Shown one piece after another: positions 50,001 through 62,000 of a DNA stretch of 64,000 nucleotides. A program made the position numbers and the translations under genes. Position 1 is the stretch's first letter. The number at the start of each line of letters is the position of its first letter. This stretch comes from Aporrectodea caliginosa (taxonomy: Eukaryota > Annelida > Clitellata > Crassiclitellata > Lumbricidae), in assembly GCA_020284085.1 (NCBI GenBank), contig JACEVL010000777.1, positions 186,001 to 250,000 of the forward strand. The letters run 5' to 3'. A model generated the notes under the pieces. The model did no database searches. It saw nothing but the letters and a program-made list of their open reading frames with translations, and was not told the origin of the DNA.

Positions 50001-53000
50001 TCTATTATTATCTTTGGCTACAACTACTGATGAAAGGTACCATATTAATTTGTTCTGAATGACTGACTGTCGGCAAAGTTCAGTAATTGCACTAATTGCT
50101 ATGGCTTGTACAACCTGTAGGTGAAAACGGCTTACTAAGTGATGGCAACAAACCCCAGCTGCAGCAACTAGAGACTGCTGGAATGCTAGAGGAGAATTAA
50201 ATTTAAGCATGTATCTCCGGATGATAACTACTTTATAGTAGGGTGCCTGTATGCCAATAAATATCGAAATAAGCTGCTAAATATTGACAAAGACATGCTG
50301 CTTATTGACTGTTCAGTCTGTGACTATAAACTTCCGATTGTTTCTATCTTGGTCCTTTTGTTGTTCTAGACATGACTCACGTCATTCAGGATCAGTATGG
50401 CAACTTTGTTCGATCTGTTTCTCCGGCCAGTAACAAACCAAGGAGTAGTTTTAGGTAAGTGTGTAGTGAATTTAAGATGTAATCATTTATCATAGTAAGT
50501 GTGAAATGACTAAGATGTACACTAATCATTTATCAAAGGAAATTTTAAGTCATTGTGTAATGTGAACAGAGGCATGGCAGCCACAGAGAAATTGGTGAAT
50601 GGATCATTCAGACAATGGAAGTTGTCCTATTATTTGATCCTACCTCATGTATTGGCCATCTTTAGTTCTAGATTCATCTGCACCATGTTCTCAGCTGCTT
50701 AAGATTAAAATTTTTGCAGAATTCCAGTAAATAAAATAGTTTATGTGAACAGTTATCTGTATTAATGAGTTTTTTAGTATATGTTACTCTACATGTAAGT
50801 ATGGCTGATATCAATTGCATGAGTTATACCATAAGTATTTTATGCAGAAATAAATTACTAGAATCAGGAAAGTATGATAATAGTGTAACAAAAGAGAGAA
50901 TTTTAGCTACTTCGTACACATGCCACTGGCATGAATGCCTTTTCAACTAATTATTCGTTCACATATTAATTCATACCACGGTATTTGTCGATATCACTCT
51001 TATTCATTTGGTCAAGTAAATCAAGTACCATTGATTTGAGGGCAACAGATGTTCAGTTGATTTTTTCCTTTTGTTTAATTTACGAGTTTTTGTATCTGTA
51101 ATATTCTCCTCTGCTGTTAACTTATCTTCAGTCATTATTTGTTTGTGGAATGTTTAGGAAATGGTTGACTAATCCAGTTCGAAAGCTTAGCCAAAGCAAA
51201 CTGGACAAGAACTCACCCGAAAAAGTGTCACAGGAGTTGGACAAAGCTACTCGTGCCGAGAAAAAGATGAGCAAGTTCTACATGGCACTGGTGAGGGCAA
51301 TCTAATTTGCTAAATTATGTTTGTGTTTTTGAGATAATGGAACCCAATTGTTTGTTGCATTTACTGTCAATTGTCAATACTGTGTCGTATTGCTACTTAT
51401 TTTGTGATCCATTTCATCCTCCTACAAAGCTAGCTTCACTGAGCTGAGCCTTCTGACTTCCCTGTTAAGTACTGTTTAAGTACCTTTTCTTTTGTTGGCT
51501 AAAGTAGTTAGGTTGTTACAAATTTTTTATCTGGAGCATTCATTGTTTGTTCATTGCTTGTAGCATCAACTTGTTATAAAATTAATTTTATATATATATA
51601 TAAGTAAGTACTTCAAAAGCATACTGGATAGCCTAAATGGTGTAAAAGTTCTTTATGGACAAGTTCATATAGTCATATAGTCAGATAACTGAGTCACCAG
51701 TGGCGGACTCTTGCACACACACACACACGCACACACAGACGCACGCTCGCACACCCAACCCCCAGAGCCAAAATTGACAGTAGACACTGTGTTCAGAGTT
51801 CGTAATCCATGTTACATTGAGAATGAGAATGACAGCCGTCGAGTGAAGTCCATGGCATGTGGCCACGCTCACTGACTGGCTGGCACTCCACTGCAGATGG
51901 CAGAAGACGCAGCATCCAAACGTCCCTCTGCAGGCATCCATCACTTATCAGTAGCTGATCAATTGGTCATAGAATGTCTCCATGATTGACAGTCAATGCC
52001 ACTCCCAAAGACGATGCCTCACGGTTAACGGGCGAATAGAAAATTTCAAAGTCACAGACATCACTTGTAACAAACAACAGACAGAACCAGTCTAGTCTAC
52101 ATGTTACTGGCCAACCAGTTCAATTGCCAGTTGGGCTTTGGTTTGAATCAACCAAATACTGTCCAGAATTGCACAAATTATAAAGCAGCCAAATGAAATA
52201 ACTCTGACATGCACACATGGATACTGTTGAAATGATGTTGAAGACTTGCAGATTCCTTTTCTGGAAAATTCTTTGTGGGACAAATGCTTGCTGTCTGTGT
52301 GACAAAGTGCTTGGTTCATAATTCAGCAAATACAAATCCTTGTCAACGGTTGTTCTCAGGGCTGTAAACTCTTCCACTGAGTTGTGTTAATACTCTGGCT
52401 TCAAGATTGTCTTCTAAGTGCTACTTTGGTTATCACTGATAACTCCTACATCTGTACTGCAATACAGCTTTTGGCTTCATCTAATGCAGCCCCTTATTGA
52501 TGTGAGTGAAATATGCTTAGCATATATTAAGCCGGATACAGCTGCTGTGCTTAACCAATAGCCATGCAGCAGTTGATATTATATATTGTTGATCCAGTTC
52601 AATATCTGCTTAGTGAAAGAATCCATTTATTCTGGCTACACTTGTCCACTTACGTTCATCTGCGGGCAATTATAGTCTAATCTAGAATGCCTGTACACGA
52701 GCAATATTATGTTGAGTAAGTATAAAGATAATTATGTACCAATATCCATTGCTAACGCTGGTTACCCTTGATGTGTCCGATAAAAATAAAATAGCTTCCC
52801 CATGCTGGCCGTTAAGTGGCATGTATTATTGTCTGTAATATTGTTAAGTAAATAAATAAAGTTTATTATTTTAGTTCATTTGAAAATTGGAACTCTTTAG
52901 TGGTGGTGGTGGTAGTGGTGCTGATGGTGGTTGTGGTGAAGATGATGCTGATTACAGTGATGTGACTAAGCAGCAGTAGCAGCTGAAGTGGTAGCTTTAT

Positions 53001-56000
53001 GGAATAGCTCTTTGGTGCATTTGGTCTTGGCTCCTTCTTTCCATCATTCATAAAATGTATTGTATTGTATTTGATCATTTATAAAGCGCTTCTCACAGCA
53101 AAAGCCTTTCAGAAGTGCAAGGCACCCCGAGAGAAAAGGAAGGTTTTAAGGTGAGAGAAAAAGGCAGAGATGCCACCAGAGAGGATGGTAGAGCATAGAG
53201 AAAGGGGAAGTCCATTCCATAGAGGGACCTATGCAGTCAAAGGATCTGATTTAGCCATTGTGGTTATAATATAGGGAACGAAGAGGTCAAGCCGGTTAGA
53301 GGCAGAGAGGGGACGGAGAAGTTGGCGAGAAAGATATTTTGGAGCAAGACCCAGTTGAGATTTGAGCACGAGAATGAGAACTTTAAATTGGATGCACAGA
53401 AAGAGGGAGCTATAATGTCCATCATATGTTGGTTTATTTCAGTTTTCATTCCACTTTTCTGTTATTTTTCATTTGTATCTGTATACCCTTAGCCTTTTGT
53501 GAAGGAACTTCCTTTTCAGAATCCTAGTCTGATATTTGCTCTGACTTTATTTATACCGTTCCAATTAACAAAACTCTAATATCCTGAAATTTGTACAAAA
53601 GACTTTGCAAGGTTTTCACTGTATCTAGAGGGAGCAGAAGTTGTTTGTTCTGATCAAACCTCTTGGCCACATGTGATATATAATGCTGTTAATTAAGTTT
53701 CAGTCTGTAATGTATGGAATTTCAAGTTTCTACGTTTCTTGTTTATGGTCAAAACACAGACTGAACCTCTGAGCCTTTTCAATTTCAGCCTGAGTTGAAA
53801 GGAGGCTTTGAGTCCTGTGTCTCTGCGTGTTGATCTTTTCTAAACTAGGTTACATTTCTATTCTAATCGATTCAACTACCAGGTAGTAGTCCTCCAGTTA
53901 TCTCAATGTATGACAGGTTATAAATCTTGCACACTCTAGGGGTCTTTAATCATTTATATTCATCTAAAGTCATGACATCCAACGGTTTTGATTTGCATGT
54001 ATGTGCGCATTTTTCTTATTTTTGTGTATGGAATGTGTAGCCTCAGTCATTGTTTTTTATATTTATTTATCATATAAAATCCTTCATCAGAAAAATTAGG
54101 TGATGACTTACTCTAGTCATACGGGACTTGGATGGTGATAGTTTTACAATTCTTTAAAAGGTTTGATCTTAAATTTTCTATATAAATTTGCTGATCTGTA
54201 TTATGATCTGCATACAGGTAAATTGTATTGTGTTATGAATAGACTTGTTAAGAACTTTTTAGCATTCCTGAAGTTCAGCCTGTTTGCTTGCTAAAGTTTC
54301 GTTTTATAGCAACAGGTTTTCAAACACCCAGTTCCAAACCAAGTGTTTCTGTTGAGCCATAAGTCTCACCTAGCATTCAATCTCATTGTCTTGACAAGCC
54401 ATTGCCACCTTTGATCTGGCCTTGGCTGTCCTGCTGTATACATACTATCTCGCTTATCATTCTGTGTAAGCACTTTTGTGTGACTTTGATGTACTTAGCA
54501 ATCTTATCATACCTACTGCTGTCTGGCATTAAGTTTTACTCACCTGGCTTTGAGAATTTAGGTGGGCTGGCTGCTTAGTGTAAATAGAAAGACCTTGATA
54601 GATCTGAGGCATAATTTAAAGGGAGAATATAATTTCTGGAAGAGAAATGGTAAGCTGATTTCTCACTTTGAAATTTTGACCACCAGCTCAAGTTAGTTTT
54701 TACACCTGAGAACTGTTTTACTACTGTGACTTGATCTGATCTAGTGTAGCAGATTATAGGATTTGAATGTATTTTGTGGCTAATCTTAATTTCTGTTTAA
54801 CCCATTGCTTAGTAGCAAAGATGCATATATCTTGGCATTTATGAGATGTATCTCTTTTTGTCTCAGATGGTTTTTAAACATAATTATGAATTTAAGCATA
54901 TTCTTAGACCTGACCTTAAATTTAGGCAAAGAAAATGAAAAGGTGAGGTACTTTCATTTTCATATTTGCTGTTCTCAAATGCAGTCAGTTGGCCATTCTG
55001 GGTTTTAATCTAATTCTGAAAGTCCTTGTTTCTTGTCAGATGTGTTGTGTGTAGGCTGTTTTTCTTTTAATTGGCATGTACATAAAAAGTTACTGACCCC
55101 TTGGCATAATTGGCAGATCCAGCCTGGTTTTTTATGGTGGCTGATGCTGGAATTGGTCTGTGGCTGAACGCTTTCTATGTAAGCCAGCAACATTTCCAAT
55201 CAATCAATCTGAACACAGTGCTGTCATTCGGAAAACAGATATGCACTGAAGTGAGATTCTTAGGCAAAATTCAATCTGTGGCCATGTTAATGCCGCCTAC
55301 AAGATTGTTTATGTAAAGCTATTTTGCAAGAAACACACCTGTGGAAAGTTAAGTGTTGAATATGCTTGATGGCTTTCAGTGTAGATCTATTTTGCTTGTA
55401 TAAAGAGTTCACATTGCCTCAGTCTTCTAAACTGCTATGCATTTGTATGTTTTTAATTTTAACCTTAAATTTAAAAGTAATCTTACAGGTCAGTTGTTTA
55501 TTGTCACTTCTAACAATGGGAATAGTCTTGTTCAGAGAATCATTCTTATTTAATCAGTTTTAACTTAATGGTCTTCGAAGTCCTTGTCATAAGAATGCAG
55601 AGCCTATCAGTACATAGCACTCTGAATATCAGCCAACTGCCAGTTTTTGAAGTTTTTTTATGAGATTTTAAATTTTAAGGAGTCTAGTTAAGTACTGTTT
55701 TATGCTGAGCAGTATAGCTATATTTTTCTAGTGACTTTTTTCTTTGAAATTATTAAGAAATCTCTTTTAATTTGTCCCAATCCAGAACATTATTTTCTTG
55801 CGGCCTGGCTTGTGATTGTTCGCTAGTGTCTGTGGTCAAAAAACTATGTGGAATCATAATTAATGTAGGTTGCAGTCCATGTTTTTGGAAGAAATTAATT
55901 AAATCTGGACTAGGAAATGCCTTCTTCAGGCTAGTCCTGTTTGGTTATATGTGGCAATTGGTACAGCCAGCATATTGCAAAACACATCCTGTCAGCTCAG

Positions 56001-59000
56001 TTTCAGGATTCCATAAATTATCACAGTTAACCTGATGTATAAGTTGGAGCTGGGTGGTAGATCAGTCCTTATTGTCTGCCTAAACATTGAGGCATACATA
56101 CTTAAGTATGTATTAATAGCAGTCTCGATCTGTATTTGCCTCTGCTGTGTTTTTTGCTTGATTTATAGCTTTCTTCTGCACCTGTGTTACTGACTGGCGG
56201 TTCGTTTTTCTCCAACTCTCTTGATCTTCCAGTGTCTTTTCTGAACAGATCCTCTCCTTCTTTTTCTCTTTCTCTCTGTCTGTTTATGCTTTGATCCAAT
56301 TTTAATGGTTCAGTCTGTTACTAGCCTCTCCTGCGCAGATACTCTGTGCGCTGGTTGGCACAATGTCACTTCTAGGCGAAATCCCAATTGCTGCCATTAG
56401 CATCTGTCCCAGCATACTACTGTCTTTTCTAACGATCCTTTTTGTTCTCTTATTACTCACCAGACGGCACCCACAAGCATTCACCTTGACCTGCTTTTAG
56501 CCAAGCCACACAGACACACATGCACTAATGCTATTATCATGTGGATTTGTAATTTCAGTGATAGCAGTTACTCAGGATGTTGTTACTCTTAATTACAAGT
56601 TCTTATGCAAACCTATTTATGATCTACAGCTAACATTGGCTGGATGATGGATGGATCTGTTTGCATTTTTTTCAGTACAGAGTGCAGCAGTCTTTAAGTT
56701 CTTATTCCAAAACAGTGTGGTACAGACATAACTTTATGATTTACTGACTAACCTATGGTTTGTAAGAGTATGGAAGAGTGTTTGTATCGTTGTGGTTTTT
56801 GTAGAATTATTGTTTGTAAAATACTGTGCAGTGTTGAAGCTGTTTGGGTGGGTGCAGTGAATGTGATATACAGTGGGCTAGGCCTGTCTGCTGGTGAAGC
56901 CAGTTATTGACAGGCCAGGCTAGTTCTACTCCCTAGATCAGCTGGTGGGCTGTAGCTTAGTCAGGGCCAGTGCTGCTGTCAGTAGCAGCCATACAGTTTA
57001 CTGAGTTATTAAGTGGATCTCATTTGACATCCAGTGTGTGTGACATAAACTAAGCTCAGTTTTTTATTTTTCGTTGTCTAATGTGGGATATTTGGTGATC
57101 TGTTTCACTTGGTTAACGATTCTCTCGCCAGTAAAAGGTAGATTTCTTTGTTTCACATGTTAAAATTGATTCACGCCTTTAGTAAGCTCACAGTATGCAT
57201 TTGAATTTAAATGCTAGACTTATACAGTGTTTTGAATGCCTATAAATTTATGTGGTTGTAAAACTTTGGCATGGCACATTTAGTTTGGGTTTTTTCTACT
57301 CATAGCGATGAAAAGTTCGTGTTATGATGATGAAGGAATTTAGGTATTCGAGGTATTAGATGTGAAATGTTTAGACTACTGGAATTCCTAATAACATATG
57401 AAATGCTTTAAGTGATTTTTCCTTCAGGCTACTGAAAGAATGGAGCTGGTTTCTGGCTCTTATGTGCAATGTGCATGTATAGGTTTAATATACAATTGAC
57501 TTCACAGAGATATGAACTGAAATGTAAATATTTACTTTGGAAGTACATGTTGCTGGCATGCATTTCTTTAAGGTAAAAAGGTTTTAATTTATTTCATGCA
57601 TTGGCCAAATATTACAAAGTTATTCTAGTCATGGCTGTGTCTGTGAGTGGTAGTTCAATTGTATTAGTGCTAACGAGATAGTTGGCATTGTTTTACTTGC
57701 ACTTGTAAAGTACGGGTATGAACAGTTGATGTACTTAGCTATTCTACCACAAGTAGTTCACGTAAATGTCCATTGCTGGCAGTAGTTTGAGTTTCTTTTA
57801 ATATTTGCCATTCTAGAGAAAAGCTATCCACAGCGATGTGTACTGCCAAATAGGGCTATATATCTAAGTACAAGATAATAGATTTAGAAAAGTCTCTGGG
57901 GATACATACTGTCTGTAAAATGATAAAAGGTCATGCCCCTGGAAAGCTCTCTTCACTTGACTGTCATTCTGAATGTCAGTAAGTTCCATATGCAATGTAT
58001 TCTGCTGGACTAGTTCCAAATAGATCTCCAGCCAGCTTCATATCAATATGATGTTCTCTGGCAGTTGAAATCTGTAGTGCTGTGTGTGAACTCATCGAAA
58101 AGGTTGGCAAGTAATTCAGAGTACTTCGCTTGGTGCATGCCTGGTAAGCAGTGTTGGGAAATGCACAAATGTTTTAAGCTCATCTGTTTTTGAATTAGCT
58201 GTAAATTATGAAAGAATGCAACTATTCGTTCATACATGTTTGACCAATTGATCTTTTCTCTGAAGTTCAATTGTCAAGTTGCTTGGAAATGTAATTATGG
58301 TCAACCAAAAATTCTAGGTCATGTAGCCATAAATTCTCATCCAAGAAACGTCTTTGCCTTTGCTTGCCAGGAATCTTTTGTTTCTTCCTGCAGTTAATGT
58401 CTTGCCCTCTTGCCTTTCTTTGGACAGAGGGCAAACAGTTCAACACTACAAAATTTTTTCATTTTTTTTAGTTGTGTATCAAAGATTGGAGTTACTTAAT
58501 CCATGCTCTCATCCAGTGCTAAAATGTGAAACTGGCATATGCATCACTAAAGGAGATTTGCTTGAATATACGAAGTGAAATTTCAACTCCCTTTGGCCTA
58601 GCTTGGTGTGAAAGAGTTGAAAATTTTATCTGGATAGATGGCTTAAATAAATATATTCTCAAGCAATGTTTTATAAATTCACGATCAGAAAATGGTTTTC
58701 CTCTCTTTGATTTATAGCTTCAACTATAAATAAGCTTACCTCAGGCATTGTTTCCTATTACGTTTTCAGCTTTGAAAAACGTCTGTTGTCCTGTTGAGTT
58801 GTGGGTCAAACAGTTTCAAATCAGTTCAAATTTGGCCGGACAAGCAGTCAAACTGTAGCAGCATGGTTGTCACATAGTATTATATCCCTTGTTGATTGCT
58901 ATGGCAAAAGGGCAAGTTACACGGTCTGGACAGGGTCTGGGGACTTCTGTACCGCAGAAGCTGACACTTTTTGCATATATTGACCGTGTTTCGTGCCATT

Positions 59001-62000
59001 TCTGGTCATCGTAAATACATGTAATACATGTTTAAATGGATTAAAAGTAGTTTCTAGCTTTTAGCAGACAAAAAGTAGTATGACAAAAATATGTTGTTGC
59101 TGTACCACTGTACAAAGTGGTATGGCAAAAGCCACTTTACAAAGTGGTACGGCAAAAGCCATACCACAAGTATAGGAGGCACCGCCTCTGTGTGCATTAA
59201 GTAATCTTTTATTAGCACGAGACAAATGCTCATGCTTTACTTTTACTTAGCTGTGTGCTAAGGCGGATTCCAACCTCTTTACTGCTACCCTGGTGGATGG
59301 GGCCATGTAGTACATGATCTGCTCCTATCGGTCAAAGCCACCTTCTACCGCCTGCGCCCATGGGCCCATAACCGCACAATGTCTCTGGCAGATGGCGTGA
59401 TGAGGAAAACTTTCGTCATTAGGATTATATATCGGATTTAGGATAATATGTGTGACTTTAGAATATTTGACTGTCTTGATCAGCTCAATGGATGCTGTAT
59501 GTTTATTACCATGTCTGTACACCAAAATGCGGATAGCAATTAAAGAATATTCTTATCTTATCTTACAACAACTAGGCGAAAAGATGCACAACAGCACAAT
59601 ATCAGTAGAACAAAAAAAAACAGATGCAATATTTTAAACAGTTATAGAGTGTCTGGTTTATATGCAGTTCTGTCTATAGCTATGATCTGAAGAACATAAA
59701 CATTACTCTGGTCTAAAATGGAAACAGATTGGATCATGGAACAAGCATTAAGATTGGCATTGTCCCAATTTTTATATATGTACAGTGAGCAAATGATGAA
59801 GAATTTCTTATGCAGTAATGTATGAAAGTAAGTGTAAATGAAATATGTATATCTTAGGCTAGATGACCTAGAGATAATTAGCTGAATGATAATGGTACAG
59901 TGTATTCGGTTTATTGTTTATTTGTGTTTATTTGACTACTAACCTTGAGGAGGATCTGCTTGGTCATTTCTAGACTTTAAAGTAAGAGGAACTCAGAATG
60001 TAAGAATGACATTCTGAAGTGCTGCAAAAGTCCCAGTTGTAGGCTTCTGACTGACAGGTCCTTAAAGATGTTGTTCTATAAATATCTCAATGTGTACATA
60101 AGCTTTTATTTGTATATCAGAAAGATTGTTTTTAAATAGTAGGTGGTGGTCACCTTTAACCTCGCTCCATGTAAAATTGTCAGTCACCCTTCTTGTCCCA
60201 TCATCCGTTATTATTTTTCTCTGACTTGGGTTCAGCCAGAACATTTCTGTGAACTTCCTGTATGGTAAATGATAGTTTAATAAATGTGTCATTTTAAACC
60301 TTGCCCTTTGCTGCTAACCTCCAGTATTTAATTCTATACTGGGATTTGTGAAACTTAGAGTGTCAGTCTGAGATCAGTGTATATTATAGTGGTAGAGTTT
60401 GTGTCCTACTGAACTTTCGACTGATGCAACTGCTGTGAAAGCTATTAATGCACCCTGGCCAGCCACCGCTCAGTCAGACAATGATCATTTCATATACTGG
60501 GCTGGGGGCTGTCTATCGGTTGTACTGTGGTTTGTATGTAGGCTTTAGTTGTTGTTCTTGTGAATTCTGACAGCTGTTTATGCTGTGTGTTATGATGATG
60601 GTAACTTCTATCCATCTGTCCTGAGTCATATACTGAGTTGCCAGCCCCATTTGCTATGGATTTCAATGTGGACTAATATCCCGCAGCTTACATTGTGCAA
60701 AAATTATGTAACAATACAGGCCTTTACGGTTGCTTCTTTAAATATTTGCATGCCAGCTATTTTTAAGCCTTGTTCTTGCCCCACCAGGTTTTTTGGGTGG
60801 GTGAATTTTAGTCCATTTCATGCCTTTAGAATTAAAATAATATATTTATTCAACTCTTGTATAAATATGAAATTTGTTTAGAAATTTATTTTGAGCAAGT
60901 CTAGGTCATTTAATTATTTGTATTTGCTTGTAATTTTTAGATATGACAGGCTAAATGTGAAATTGTGACATACGTGTTTCATCACATTGTCTTTCTGCAT
61001 TCTGCCAATGTTTTCGATAAATATATGTTACTAATGAACATAACATAAATAAGTGTATGTTACTAATAAACATAATATAAACAAATGTATGTTACTAATA
61101 AACATAATATAAATAAATGTATGTTACTAATAAACATAATATAAATAAATATATGTTACTAATGAACATAACATAAATAAGTGTATGTTACTAATAAACA
61201 TAATATAAACAAATGTATGTTACTAATAAACATAATATAAATAAATGTATGTTACTAATAAACATAATATAAATAAATATATGTTACTAATGAACATAAC
61301 ATAAATAAGTGTATGTTACTAATAAACATAATATAAACAAATGTATGTTACTAATAAACATAATATAAATAAATGTATGTTACTAATAAACATAACATAA
61401 ATAAATATATGTTACTAATAAACATAACATAAATAAATATATGTTACTAATAAACATAATATAAATAAATGTATGTTACTAATGTAGTTTTTCTTCAGTT
61501 ACTATTAGGCCACAGCAGGGATGATCATCAGCTTGAGGTCCAAGCATGTGGTTTATCTCTGCTTAGTTTTTGAAAATACTTTAGAAGTTTCAAATTGTTA
61601 CTGCAGCTTGCAGGGTGAGATAATATGATGCCACCAAAGCAGCAAAGTCCAAAGTGCTCTGTAATTGACTGCTGTGCTGGAGAAGGAGGAGGAGGAGGAG
61701 GAGGAGGAGGAGGAGGAGGAGGGCTCTGTATAAAAGGCTAAGAAGATGAACTTTGTCTAAGGAACAAGTTTTTCTTTGAATTTTGAATGTACCATTACTT
61801 TTCTCCACACTCACTTCATAGTCTGGATGGAAAGGGGTTGAACTTCGCATGTGATTAATGATTATGTTCGCATGTGATTAATGATTATGTTTCGAACTGG
61901 CAGAGGACTAAGGTGTGGCTTTGCCATTTTGGTAGAAACTTTTGTCTCAGATTTTTTGTGGCATGATAGATCTAATAAAACCAGGCATCTCCAGTTAAAA

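Noticed and set aside
61023..61483. CRISPR-like regularly spaced repeat
   Set aside because: Units are contiguous with no unique spacers, in a eukaryotic intron: a minisatellite.
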